Source: Branchiostoma floridae
Lineage: Eukaryota; Chordata; Leptocardii; Amphioxiformes; Branchiostomatidae
Reading direction: 5' to 3'
Assembly (NCBI RefSeq): GCF_000003815.2
Contig: NC_049980.1
Location: 23,261,249 to 23,325,248, forward strand
DNA length: 64,000 nucleotides
The notes beneath the pieces were generated by a model, which saw nothing but the letters and a program-made list of their open reading frames with translations, was not told the origin of the DNA and did no database searches. A program made the position numbers and the translations under genes. The first letter of the stretch is position 1. Each line of letters starts with the position of its first letter. This document shows, one piece after another, positions 12,201 through 23,900 of this stretch.

Positions 12201-15200
12201 CATGAGCACTTTGTTCAAAACATGTTTGTTTCATATTAACTAACCTAAGACACCTAAATACGATATCAAACAGGGTGTGTAGGACGGGGGAGTTCGATAA
12301 TAGTCGACTTCATAATATATAAAGAGTAATCAATTCCTTCATTGTGGGCGACTAAGTTTGCCCAAGCTAAGGGTTGACTTTGCCGTAAGCTTTGATATCG
12401 AACTAATTTAAAATAAGGTGAGGATTTGCACTCAGCCTCAGGGATGGTGCAAGGGAAAGAGGCTATTCGACACACTCTCGGAAACACTTATGTAGCAGCA
12501 GAGACCTAGTAACTGCGGCTACCCTTCATACACTTATGAGCAGGAGCTAGAGTAAGTTGCAGTTTAGTTACAACGTTGATTACAACATTCCAAACTTTGT
12601 AAAGTTTGGTGAGACTAGCACTTTCGACAAGTCATATATGATGAACTTCTGATTAGGACAAGATTACCAAGTAAAACTATTCATCAAATACGACGTTGCC
12701 TCTGTCCTAACACACACTCGATCGATCCCTTCTGAAAGCTCTAAATTAAGTCGCGCGTCTATGATGTATGTGATTACTCAGTTGCATTACCATCTTATCT
12801 GGGCAATATATCACAGAACTCTCATTTCTTGCAGTACTTTAAGACTGTTTGAAACTAACTTTAGCTTCACCGCCTTCAAGACACTACTCTGAAATCACGA
12901 GAGCAGTTACTAAACCCATGAGCCTGCAAGGTTTCCCCTTGCAGCATCCTTACACCGCGGACCGGAATTAGCTGTTTGATGTTTCCAGATCCCCAAGCCA
13001 ATACCACCGTAGGCGGGATCTTGTGTCACTCCATGGTGAATTCCTAAATATGCAAATACATGTTTCAAAGACCCGAGATTTCTAAGGTCTTCTCACACGG
13101 CTTAAACCTTCAGGAGAATTAAACAGTATCAGTTTCCTTAAGGCACAGCGGGGAGGTATTGGCAGTAAACCAAACAGACATGCACACCCTTTAACCATGT
13201 CAGCAGAGATACTATCTTCAGACTCCTTTGGGAACTTTGCAGATGCATACGAAACGGTGCCGTGGGCATACACATGTATCTTGTCAATCTATAAGGACAG
13301 ATTTTTAAAAGATCATTAAAAAAATCCATAAAAAGAGCAAACAAATGATGATGCCTAGCCCGATAACTTAACATGTAACTAGCAGTGTCCTCCATAAAAA
13401 AGGCAATTGACAACGACAAGACTGTAACGTTTCCCTTCGCACGACTGCTGTATGTTGTAACTTGACACATCCACGACCGTCTAAGAATGTCCCCGATTGA
13501 TGTCGCAATGCAGTCGTACACCTGTTGTAGTCAAATGTAACCTGGTCCTATCTTGAACAGTACATATTGAACTCCAGTGCATTCTGAGACTGTGACATGC
13601 ACCATGGCCTTAGAATATCACGGATGTATGTATATATCATATTGGTAAGCACTGGCATTACACATAAATCGAAAACAGTTCAAGAACAACATAGGCACCA
13701 GTGCGTATACAGGGGTCGTTATGCAGGTCACAACATCGAAACAGCCCCCAGCAAAATTGTGCTCGACAATGCATAAGTCCATTATGAGGATGACATGCGG
13801 GTCAGTGGCAAAGTCAGCGCAAAGGCGATTCAATCTGATATTGCACATGTGTACGCTATCTGCATTCCTCATTGTCAAATATGACCCATAAACAAACAGC
13901 ACACGGAAAATGAAAACCACCACCAACGGGCATCATCTTTGAAATAACGTTGGTAAGATGATATTCTAAACATCTTGCAATCAATCTGGTAGAATATGCT
14001 ACGCCGAGGAGAGGACCCAAAATACTCGGAGACCGTCAATGTTCACCAAGTACCATATAGGTAGTGTCAGATTTGCAAGGGTTTCCGGCCTCATGACGGT
14101 TGAAGCGCTGCAGTCTTAAATCCTGATGGGTAGCTGATCTACAGTGCCTGTACAGTGTTACACTTCACAAGTAACTTCTTCCTCGTGTCAAAGTGTCAAC
14201 TGAACATCGATCGAAAGTCATAAAAATCCACTCATAACATCGTATCCTACTAACGAGCAAACCGACGTAAACGAATGCAATTTCTTACTTGGCAGGAGTA
14301 CCGGAATTGAAATCGGAATGGTACTACACGTCAGGCACGTGTCGATCACGTACATCCTCCAAACTTACAAGGGGAGGAAGAGCTCTCTATATATCTAGCG
14401 ACAACGTTCTAAACTGCATGTCTGCGCTGAATTTGCACTCTTTAAAACAGTATGTAGTTCGTGAAGCTGCTCAAGGTTTTTTTGGAAACTAATGAGCACG
14501 TATGCGGATGCGTCAACGTATTCTAGACAAGAGACATAGCCTATCGGCAATATCGCGGTCAGGACTTCACAATCCGATAATCGTGCTAATGAGAGTGGTT
14601 CGATTTAGGATGTTGGCCACCATGTTGTATTATCTTCATAGACATTGTTCATACAAAGACTCTGGCAACAAAAGCAAAAAACACGTACACGCTCGATCTA
14701 AAAAAAAATACAAATATTCTGGCATTAACATCCAGCGAACTCATCTAACTAAACTGAAGCAGCCACCACTGTGCAAAACACAGTCCCCGAAGTCTGGGTT
14801 TCCAAGAGGCTGAGCAGCTGAAAGAATTTTCCTGACTAACAGACATTCACCTTGGGTAAGCTGGATGTTCTGCCGCAATAATATTGGTAAACACAGAAGC
14901 GGTCTTTGCTCTGTCACCACTACTCCTATTGAATAGAACAAATTCAGCAAACCAGTAAGGTGAAAAAAAATCAGCAAACTACTATTAAACTAAGGTCAGC
15001 CCCATGCAAGCGAACCGCCGTCTCAAAATATAAAAAGCAAGGAGAATCATTTTTGCGATCCGTTGCCCGGTCAATAAATTAACACGCTGAAGCACGCCGT
15101 TCGTGACTGAATAGAGCTGAGAGACATCCGCTCACATACTATGATAGCCATGATAAACATAGACAAAAATTGGCGGGAAATGTGGGAGGGGGGCAACTCA

Positions 15201-15919
15201 ATAAAATATCGAACTATAAAACACTTGAAATAAACCAAAACCCTCGAGAAAACAATCTATGCACCTCTGCGTCACCTGTGCCTCTGCGTGAAGTCACCGG
15301 TGGCAATACAAAAGTAACATATCGCTACGAGCCCTACGACGGTCTGAGAGAACAGTTATCCTGGCAGTTGCATGTGAACCCTCGCTTTCAGAATATGAAC
15401 AGAGAGCCATGTGGTGACACAACTTCTCCGAGCGACGCCTGATCTGCCCTGTGGCGCGAAATTCCGCATCTGACGGCGTTGTATCTATCCGCAGATGTCT
15501 GACAGCCATCAATGATCAACGTTAAAACAACATAAACAAATGGGAATTTAAGCTTGATATGCTCAACGTAGGATGTAAATTGTTATTGACATTCTTAGAG
15601 ACTAGTCTGTAATATGATGGCTAAGTTGAGTACTATTTTCTTTCTCTTCAAGCAGAGGTTTAGACCCGGCTTTCTGGATGTTTTTATGCGTTTTTGTCGG
15701 GCTTTCTATTTTTCAGTTTTTCTTTTTGTTCATCACCCAAACAAAGCACATTTTAAAGAAGCCGGAGCTTAACTTCTGTTTGCAAAGCAAATTTTCTATA
15801 GGTATTAAGTGAAAATAAACCACCGATTGAATCCCCCTCGGCCATAATGGTTTGGCCAGATGTTAAAGGTTATAGGTTATAGGCCCCACGGTGCGGTGGT
15901 GGTCGGTAAGAGTGCACCT
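9244..15919. other. Intergenic, no gene recognised
   Basis: Scanned on both strands. Frames up to about 127 codons (for example 10611-10982 - and 13138-13521 -) show no domain, repeat or exon chain that I can recognise. No tRNA B-box or RNA gene was seen. The promoter and any 5' UTR exon of GTDC1 should lie in the last part of this stretch, but no TATA box or other element stands out. Confidence 0.45.
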
Positions 15920-16101
15920 ATGGGTGAAATTTTGCTAATCGAGCCATTTTACGGAGGTTCCCACAAACAGCTGATAGATCTGCTGTGTGCAGAAATCCCA
16001 GGATGTGTCAAGGTTGTTCTTCCAGCCAAAAAATGGCACTGGCGGGCCCGAACATCTGCCCTGTACATCTCACAACAGATCCCGCACCAACACAACTTCA
16101 G
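15920..16101 (+). CDS. GTDC1: GTDC1 exon 1 (start codon)
   Basis: Starts [13 protein letters not shown] and runs through [10 protein letters not shown] to H-N-F. The donor CAG|gtactc at 16102 splits an Arg codon (AG|G). The ATG has G at +4 but C at -3, so it is only a fair Kozak context. Confidence 0.88.
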
Positions 16102-19100
16102 GTACTCGTATAATACGGTTTATATTACAACGTAGAGCTAGACTAGTCGACAGGCCTGCGGCCGCCGGTAATAAAACCGTATGCATAGGAAAACACACAT
16201 AATTCAACTATAGCTAACTTACCTGCTTGTACGTTATTCCTTATCCTGTTGCTATTTTTGATCATCATAAGCCATATTTTTTTTCGCCACAGGGTCCTGT
16301 TTGCCAGCTCGGTACTCAACCTGGCAGAGCTACTCGCCCTCCGACCAGACCTGACCCAGCTGAGGAAACTCCTGTACTTCCACGAGAACCAGCTAGTATA
16401 TCCTATTAGGAAGCACCAAGACAGAGACTTTCAGTATGGCTATAACCAAGTCTTATCTTGGTGAGTACAGCTACAAGCTGGTGCTTTCTTTGTGCTGTAG
16501 GACTGTGCGGGTTTTCCGTAAACCCGGACTGTGCTGGTACATTGGGGTACATCAAACTTTGCATTAGCCCAGGAGACTCATTTCTGCTTTTATTTGTTAC
16601 CTGTGTAGATGGACATGTTAAGATAGAAACGTCCATCCATACAGAGTCTCCAGGGATTACCTACAGTAGGGTATGGACAGCAGCAGCCAGACCTTAAGTT
16701 TAACTAATAGTATCAAACTGGCTACAACTTTGGTAAATCTGTTTTGTTGTTCAGCCAAATGTTGTTGAATCTAATACGATGAAGAATAGATCACACCTAC
16801 ACGGTCACATCTGTGACGTTAAGTGTGTTGACAGATTCAGCTGCACATTAGCAGGTCAAAAGAGAAGGCCCCTGTGACATAAAGACAACATGTCTGGACA
16901 TTGTTATGCAAACCAACAGATGGAGGCCATTATGTGAACCTGTTTTAACCATGGTCGATAAAAGTCTAGGGCCATGACTTCTGACCTGTGCATGCACAGC
17001 TGTATCTGTGAACTTGTTTATAATGTATTAATTATTTCATTATCCAGCCTGGTAGCTGATGCCGTCCTCTTCAACTCAAAGTACAACCTGGACACCTTCC
17101 TATCGTCCATCAAAACACACTTCAACAGCATGCCAGACTGCAGGCCCAAGGGTCTGGCTGAACAGATCAGACCAAAATGTCAGGTTCTCTATTTTCCCAT
17201 CAACTTCCCAGCTCATCGGAAAGACTGTCACAGAATTGATGTCAAAACAAGCACTATTTCTTCGGATCATGGGCTCCCATGTGCAGGGCAACTCAAAACC
17301 ATGGATGATACAGGAACCACTTCTCTGGACTGTACAGACACCAATTGTTTAGGACAGCTCTCAACTGCAGAAAAGTCAACACATGACATGAGAAATTGTT
17401 TTGTTTTGTATGCAAAGAGGAGTGATGAAGAAGATGCACAGCTCACTGCTACATCTAGTCTAGATAACACATCAAAGAAAAGCAATGACTTCAAGATGTT
17501 AACTGCAGTATCATCAGAAAATGGTGAGAAGTTGAACAAACATAGAATGAACATACAGGCAGAAATGCCTTCAAGTGTTGGAAACTGTGCTAAAAATGAC
17601 CAGGACCTTTCTGAGGAGATAGGGAAACCTCCTAGCAGTGACCACAAGACTGCCACACCAGAACCATATGATGACCAGCAGGGTGACTTGATGAAAAGAA
17701 AAGATGGACCTCTGCACATTGTGTGGCCACATCGCTGGTAGGGCCATGCAGCTCATGATATCTATCAATGTATGGAATCTGTTGTATATAATGCAAAATG
17801 CATATTCAAACTTTACAAGTGAGTCTAGATAGACAGACATTGAATTTTGATAATGATGCCATTGTGTTTGTTATCCCCACATAACAGGGAACATGACAAG
17901 AACCCAGACTTGTTTTTCCACACACTGTACCAGCTGGAGGAGGAAGGCTGCAGCTTCGCTGTGTCTGTACTTGGACAGGAGTACACTGATGTGCCTGGTA
18001 AGGAAGTATCATGAAGCATGAGTCCATATAGCTAATCAAAACTTATCAAAGCAATGGTAAGTTAACTAATGTATGAGCAGTGAAAATCATTGTTGGATAC
18101 CATGTGATATACAATCATGCAATATAGAGCTAACCCCAAAGAGAATGATGCTGTCGTGCTTGTATTCCATTTGTTTTATTTTGTTCTCTGTAGAAATATT
18201 TGCTGAGGCAGCAGGAAGGCTGAAGGGAAAAATTCATCAATGGGGACACCTGGCAGCTAAAGAGGATTACTACAGGCTGTTGAATCAGGCTGATGTGGTG
18301 GTTTCTACTGCAGACCACGAGTTCTATGGAGTCTCTATGTAGGTGTACATGTAGTCCTGCTTTTAATTATAACTCATGCATTTGTGTAGCCTTGCTTAGT
18401 GTCTAGGTAACTAGGTCTAGCACTTGTTCTTTTGTGTGCTAGACCTACATTTTGTACCACACTGCATATTGGATACCTCATTTCCTATTAAATTTCAAGT
18501 TCTTCATACTGGAACCTACACTTTGAAGTCAGAACTTTACATATATTTTTGGCAGGTTAGAAGCTGTTTACTGTGGATGTTACCCTCTCTGTCCTAACAG
18601 ACTGGTCTATCCTGAGATCTTCCCCAGTAAGTAGAGACATCTCTATTGGAATTGCTATGGAAACATTGTGATTTAGCTCTTTGTATTTTTACCTGTGTGT
18701 GCACTTGTGTAATTATGCAATTGAAGTATGTCTTTTTAGTTAGTGACAGATTAGTAGCATTCCATATACATGTGGAAGGGCAGCGAGTGCAAGAAGCCCC
18801 AGTAGGAATAGGATGATACCCAAACTAGTGGAAGGGTAGTGTGTATTTGAAAAAGCATTGCACTTTGTCTCATCAAGCATTACACTTAGATGTTAACCTG
18901 CTTTACTCTTACCTATGGTGTCATCTCTATGGGCCTGTGGACCATTGTTTAGAATGATCATCTGTAGAGTAACATGGCAACCCTCACACTTGTACTGTCG
19001 CTTCAATCTGTACCCAGAGGAGTGCCTGTATAACACACCACAACAACTGAAGAAAAGGTTGAGGGATTTTTGCAGAAGACCACAGCTGGCAAGGAAACAC

Positions 19101-19538
19101 ACAATAAATGTAAGTGTTCATTAGTTTTGGAGATGTCATACATGTAGCTGATGATGGAAAGGTGTCTACTGTTGTTGCAATTCCAGTATGTTTTTCTGCT
19201 CTGTCTTAAAATTTGCGGGCTCAAATTTTGTTAAACTCCATTTCAGCCAAAAAAGGCTGAAAGTAATAAGTATTGATTCATAAAAGCGCCTCCCAAGTAA
19301 TGCAAAGGCTGCTTGAAAGACTGGCATGGATCTTGAAGAAAAACTATCCGCATCTGACTCCAGTACTAGTTGGGTTCCAAATACTAGTACTTATTCTGAT
19401 TTTTATCATGATGACTTTATAATTATTATGGTATTATAGACATTATCAAATGTCTTCTATAATCTGTTTTGACAGCTTACAATACATCAGTACAGTTGGG
19501 AGGGCCTTGCAGAGGAGTATAGGAGGCTATTGCAATGA
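15920..19538 (+). CDS. GTDC1: GTDC1 orthologue (QTMAN), tRNA-queuosine mannosyltransferase, 8 exons
   Basis: Joining 15920-16101, 16293-16460, 17048-17737, 17888-17997, 18194-18338, 18556-18626, 19018-19109 and 19476-19538 gives 1,521 bp, 506 residues plus stop. Every junction has GT-AG and keeps frame. The N-terminal half shows the family hallmarks [21 protein letters not shown], '[10 protein letters not shown]' and '[12 protein letters not shown]'. Then come V-W-P-H-R-W-E-H-D-K-N-P and a GT4-type C-terminal half with the E-x7-E motif (E-F-Y-G-V-S-M-L-E), followed by [11 protein letters not shown]. The family is known to add mannose to queuosine in the tRNA-Asp anticodon using an activated mannose donor; that role is carried over from the vertebrate enzyme. 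At 506 residues it is longer than human GTDC1 (about 460) because of a polar insertion in exon 3. An in-frame ATG also exists at 15860, but 15920 gives the N-terminus usual for the family. Confidence 0.93.
16113..16182. repeat. Hairpin with rare-cutter restriction sites in the loop, GTDC1 intron 1
   Basis: The arms ATACGGTTTATATTAC (16113-16128) and GTAATAAAACCGTAT (16168-16182) are complementary apart from one unpaired base. Between them lie the palindromes ACTAGT (16142-16147), GTCGAC (16146-16151), AGGCCT (16152-16157) and GCGGCCGC (16158-16165), packed end to end. This looks like a cloning linker or an unusual natural palindrome cluster. Confidence 0.6.
16293..16460 (+). CDS. GTDC1: GTDC1 exon 2
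   Basis: Acceptor ttcgccacag| at 16292. It encodes [13 protein letters not shown] through Y-G-Y-N-Q-V-L-S. The donor TTG|gtgagt splits a Cys codon that is completed in exon 3. Confidence 0.92.
16461..17047 (+). other. GTDC1 intron 2
   Basis: A 587-bp intron bounded by gtgagt and a pyrimidine-poor tatccag. I see no repeat, RNA gene or other feature in it. Introns 5, 6 and 7 of this gene (18339-18555, 18627-19017, 19110-19475) likewise hold nothing I recognise. Confidence 0.6.
17048..17737 (+). CDS. GTDC1: GTDC1 exon 3, with long polar insertion
   Basis: Begins [13 protein letters not shown] and reaches Y-F-P-I-N-F-P. About 150 hydrophilic residues follow, rich in S, T, D, K, N and Q with scattered Cys and no recognised motif. 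The conserved core then resumes at H-I-V-W-P-H-R-W. The insertion sits between the two Rossmann-like halves and is probably a disordered linker. Confidence 0.92.
17888..17997 (+). CDS. GTDC1: GTDC1 exon 4
   Basis: Encodes [16 protein letters not shown] and [11 protein letters not shown]. Acceptor taacag|, donor CTG|gtaagg. Confidence 0.92.
18194..18338 (+). CDS. GTDC1: GTDC1 exon 5 (first half of E-x7-E)
   Basis: Encodes [10 protein letters not shown], then H-Q-W-G-H-L and [18 protein letters not shown]. The donor splits the Met codon of the E-x7-E motif. Confidence 0.92.
18556..18626 (+). CDS. GTDC1: GTDC1 exon 6 (second half of E-x7-E)
   Basis: Encodes [19 protein letters not shown] and ends with A of a Lys codon at CCCCA|gtaagt. 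Confidence 0.92.
19018..19109 (+). CDS. GTDC1: GTDC1 exon 7
   Basis: Acceptor tacccag| restores the Lys codon, giving [15 protein letters not shown]. Ends A-R-K-H-T-I-N at AAT|gtaagt. Confidence 0.9.
19476..19538 (+). CDS. GTDC1: GTDC1 exon 8 (stop)
   Basis: Encodes [20 protein letters not shown] and stops at TGA 19536-19538. The 'YSW..L...Y..LL' ending is the normal C-terminus for this family. Confidence 0.92.
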   Translation, partial: LTIHQYSWEGLAEEYRRLLQ

Positions 19539-19603
19539 TAGAACAGTACTGTTGAAAGAATCTGGAAAGTGGAAGGAGCACCAAAGATTCCTTATATTGA
19601 ACT

Positions 19604-19609
19604 AATAAA
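19604..19609 (+). terminator. GTDC1: GTDC1 poly(A) signal AATAAA
   Basis: Canonical hexamer 65 bp after the TGA. Cleavage is expected 10-30 bp further on, giving a very short 3' UTR. Confidence 0.75.
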
Positions 19610-19711
19610 AACTGTGCCACGTACATAATTGTAGATGTGCTCTCTTACATGTCCATTGAACTGTTTCTTCTATGTAATGATAAGAAGACAGTAGCTTTAA
19701 GAAAGAAATAA

Positions 19712-19717
19712 TTTATT
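19712..19717 (-). terminator. ADGRV1: ADGRV1 poly(A) signal AATAAA (reads tttatt on +)
   Basis: Nearest canonical hexamer downstream of the ADGRV1 stop that I found. It implies a 3' UTR of roughly 0.9 kb (about 19,690-20,623), in which nothing else is recognisable. It lies about 100 bp from the GTDC1 signal on the opposite strand. Confidence 0.6.
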
Positions 19718-20623
19718 CACACTCATTGAACACTATAAAATTTTCACACAATTTTCATCACACATTACATAAAATTAGAAAAACATTTGTTTACAGTATC
19801 ACCCATTTCAGCTCATAAAAGCCTAGCTAACACAAGGTAACGTTAGTGCAATATAATTCAAATGCATTTTATGCACTTGAGAATAAACCTTCCTAATACC
19901 TACATAAATGGTAAATGAAATTGTTTGGCCAATGGACGGACATGTTGAATCAATGTATGTACAGTATATATTGAACGTCTTACATGCATAGATACTACTG
20001 GAAAATAGTTTCAGCCAGACCACTCTCCATTTTTTTTTGCATTTTGGAGTTTGACCGGCTGGTGGCAAGAAAAGAGCTGTGCATAATGTCAGGCATGATG
20101 TGTTTTGTGTGAAGTACTTGTAGTCCTTGAAGCTAATACAGCATAAATCTGCTTGCAATTAGTCCATACTGACAATGTCATGTTCAGGTAGGTGTTTTGT
20201 GATCACACAATGTAGCCATTTTATAGTACACTAATTGCATAGTTATACTCTTATTGCATAGTGATACAGCAACACTAAATCATCTTTGCCTCTAACAGTA
20301 ATGGCACCTTTTTACATCAAAGATAATAGAATACACTTTACAACAAACAACAAACAAAACCAGCAAGTCCAGACTCGTAGCACTCTAAATTAGCAAAATA
20401 CTGATGATTCCACTCAATCCTAGTATCAAAATTTCAAAAAAATATCAATCTTTACAAAACCTTTAGGGGCCTTGCATCTATAAAACTTAATTTTCCACTA
20501 AGTATTATCTGCAACTTGTTATTAAAATTGTGTAGAAAAGTCTTCCTTGTTTTGCTGTTATATCTGTTTAAAATCCCTGCTCTTCTTCAAAAAGTCACCC
20601 AGCTGTGGGCTGAGCTGAGGTCA

Positions 20624-20941
20624 TCAAAGATGTGTGTCAGCAATATTAATCCTTCTCATTTCGTAGTGTTCGTTAGAATCCCCGCTATAATCCAGGTCGT
20701 TTGTTAGCTGACTCTGGTTCCTGGACTGTGGGCGCTCCTCCTCCCCGCTGGAGTCGAACGGTGCGCCTGTCTTCAGGGCGAAGATCAGATCATCAAACTC
20801 CTGCTCCTCCTGTAGTTCCTCCTCGTCTACCGGTGAGCGGGTCGGCGTGGTGATGTAGATGTTGCCGGGTGTGGCTGGGGAGTATTTCTTCAGGTTGGAG
20901 GGAGTCAGGGATCCAACCCCGTCATGGCCCCAGTCGCTGGA
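20624..20941 (-). CDS. ADGRV1: ADGRV1 last exon: cytoplasmic tail with PDZ ligand
   Basis: Starts S-S-D-W-G-H-D-G-V-G-S at acceptor gttcag| and ends E-M-R-R-I-N-I-A-D-T-H-L with TGA at 20624-20626. The tail is acidic (E-E-E-L-Q-E-E-Q-E-F-D-D). The final T-H-L is a class I PDZ ligand. In vertebrates the same kind of ending binds whirlin and PDZD7 of the Usher 2 complex, so that partnership is predicted here. Confidence 0.95.
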   Translation of the reverse strand, partial: SSDWGHDGVGSLTPSNLKKYSPATPGNIYITTPTRSPVDEEELQEEQEFDDLIFALKTGAPFDSSGEEERPQSRNQSQLTNDLDYSGDSNEHYEMRRINIADTHL

Positions 20942-23900
20942 CTGAACACAAAATGATTGTCTTAGCTTTACAGCAGAAGTTGTGAACAAGGAAGGATTGA
21001 TGCACAATTTCAATGGAAAGGGCAAACAGAACACAACATAAGAAGAATGTTACAACAAGATGCTCTTAAGCAACAACTCTTCTGTAACAAGGCATTTTTT
21101 CTTACTTCTCCAATGTCATCCTGTCCCACCAGTTTCATGGTACTGCCAGCCAGCGACCCATCATGGCTGTACACAATCTGAGGCATCACACCATTCTCAG
21201 CTGGAGTCTGAAGCTCATAGCTGGCTTTCACAGGCCAGCATAGCTGGTTCCTCAGGAGCACATAAACCACCAGCATATACACACCCTGCACAAACAAGAA
21301 AGAAAGGTTGTAAAGTAACCGTAAACTTATTTACTTTGCATTGTCATGAATTTGCAGTGCATGGAGAGGTCACCATGAAACTAATATATATAAAACCAAT
21401 GTGAAAATTTGACAATTTACAGTCACAGTATTGCAATGTCTATGATATGTACAACTCTATTACTAATACACACATCTCCCCTCAGTCTCACTATATCTAA
21501 AAGATAGAATTCAACATTGTTGACAACAACTTTATGTTATAAATGATTGTCTAGCAAATACTGACCTGTAGCACATTGAAGATACAGAAGATGACCAGGA
21601 GCCACAGGTAGCCATAAGCCAGGTGTAGTCCCCCAAACACCCAGGTCAGAACCACAAACAGGTACATAAACAGGATCAGGGGCACCTCTGAGAAAAGGGA
21701 CATGGACTAATCAGAAAGCCATTTGCCACTGTGACAAATTTCTACTCAACCACTTTGTACCTTAGACAGTTCTTACTCATTAATCATCAATATCGTTTTT
21801 AGTCCAAAGTCATTGGCATAAGAACTCACCGTTTGCATTGTAGCGTCCCCTGTAGATGTCATCGTACATCTTCCACTGTTGAGTGACTTGGTAGGCCTGG
21901 AAACACACTCCAATGACAACCACCAGGCACAACAACGCAGGACCCACCACTCCAGCCAGGGCAGCATACCCGTTGGGAATCAGACACCTTGTAACAAACA
22001 TAAGCCAGAATTATATGTTACCCCAACCTTTCAAGTTATAACTTTCAAGTGTTCCAATTGCAATATAGTACAAATCTGTCACATCATGTTTTACATCCAT
22101 GGGTACAGTAGAAAAGTACATTGGACCTGCGACTATGGTAGGCAGTATGTTGTCTGATTTCTGCAAGTGTTTTAGTCAGATCTAATTTCAAACTTCAAAG
22201 GACTAGTATATGCCCAAATAAACCTTATACAATAATCCACACTTCTTACATGTCTCCATTCCCATGGACATCTCCATACAGTGTAGTAATGTCCCACTGC
22301 CACACAGCAAACACCACTATGATGAAGACTCCCACCACCAGAACAGGAAGGCCTGCAATATGAATTTGATGAAATACCTTTAATATCTGTTTCCTGAAGA
22401 AATCTAAATCAAGAAAGTCTACCAAACAGTAATCGAACAATAATATACAGTACACAGTAATAGACTGTGTGCCGTTCATGTACTAAGGAGAGCATAAGAC
22501 TTGGACTTACCCCAGCCCAGGACAAAGAACAGCATGTACTTGTTTTCTGTGTGCTCGTCATTCATCACTAGGATCCTGTAGAAGTTGATGGCCTGAAAAT
22601 ACAACAAAGGAACTGTAGTTATTTCAAGTGTGTCACTAGTGACATACTGTGATCAGTGAAACTTAGTGGTGGTTTTGTTTTTGCAGCTTCCATGGTGGTT
22701 GCTCTTCCGCAAATTTATTGTAACACAAATGGGTCTCTTTTGAATGACCACTGCACTAATAGATTTTTTTCAGCCACAAATTCATCACACAGCAAAAAGC
22801 TTTTTCCTTCTTCCACAAAATAAAGCCACAGAAAGTACATGAATTTACAGTATACAATGATTAATAATTAGAATGATGAATTAGTATAACGAAGCTCATC
22901 TCTAAGGTGCTGCATGTCGTACCTGTATGAACATCCAAGTAAACTGTGCCAGGAAGAAGTAGTGAAGAACAATGCCGAGTGCAGCACAGCTCCCCTGGTC
23001 TAAGGTACTGCTGATGTATGCTCCCACAGTAAAAGCAATCTGAAACAACGGAACAAATACTTGTAACATTACACATTCATTCAATGTGTAATAGATTTTC
23101 ATGGTTCAAATCAACTAGATTAGCTGATATCTCTGACCACAACTATGAAATTCTTGACAGGAATAAATATAGCAAATTGAATATTTAATTGACATTTGAC
23201 ACTTTACATCGGTATCTAGCAGCAACTTTTACTAGTGATATAAGAAGTGTCAAGTGTTAAAAGAAGTACTACATGTATTGAGACAAGGTAATCTTGAATG
23301 AATAGGTACTACTTAAATAGATAAGAAAACAAGGCATACCTGAGTGGCCATACATGCAAATGCCAGATGCATGTGCAACTTGTAAGAGAACATGGAGTAC
23401 ATGTTACACAGGTGGTGGGCCAGGATGGTCAGGGCCATTCCAATAATGGTGATAAAGCAGGCTGCATACACGTAGTTAGTGTACCCGGCTAGGTTGTCTG
23501 TCTTGGCTTGTGCTGCGTAGTCTGACATATGGGTGCACGCACACTCCACATAGTTGGACTGATCGTTCAGAACTCTACAGCCAGTTGTCTGCCAAGTAGA
23601 AGATGTGGGGTTCCATGTAACACAGCTTGCACCTTCTGGTGTGATCCGTTGGTCTATGGTGTGAATAAGGTACTTGACAGGGTCGTCTGGGTTCAGGTTT
23701 GTGAATTCTCTGTCCCTCATTGAGACAGAGATGATCTTCTGTCCAACAACAGGAGAGTCCACAGGGCTGAACCACTGCTGACTGGTGTACTCAATAAAGT
23801 ACAGGTCCTGGCAGGTGACATTTGGTGTTCCGGGGGAAGACAGAAGCGAATCTGGAAGTTTGAAGTAGTCCCCTCTCTTGCCTTCATATGTATAGCCATT

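Noticed and set aside
13138-13521. 127-codon open frame on -
   Set aside because: No domain, no exon chain, low-complexity hydrophobic patches only.
15860-15919. Upstream in-frame ATG as the GTDC1 start
   Set aside because: It would add 20 residues before the conserved M-x-x-[IL]-L-I-E-x-F-Y-G-G start of the family; the ATG at 15920 fits better, though the longer form cannot be excluded.
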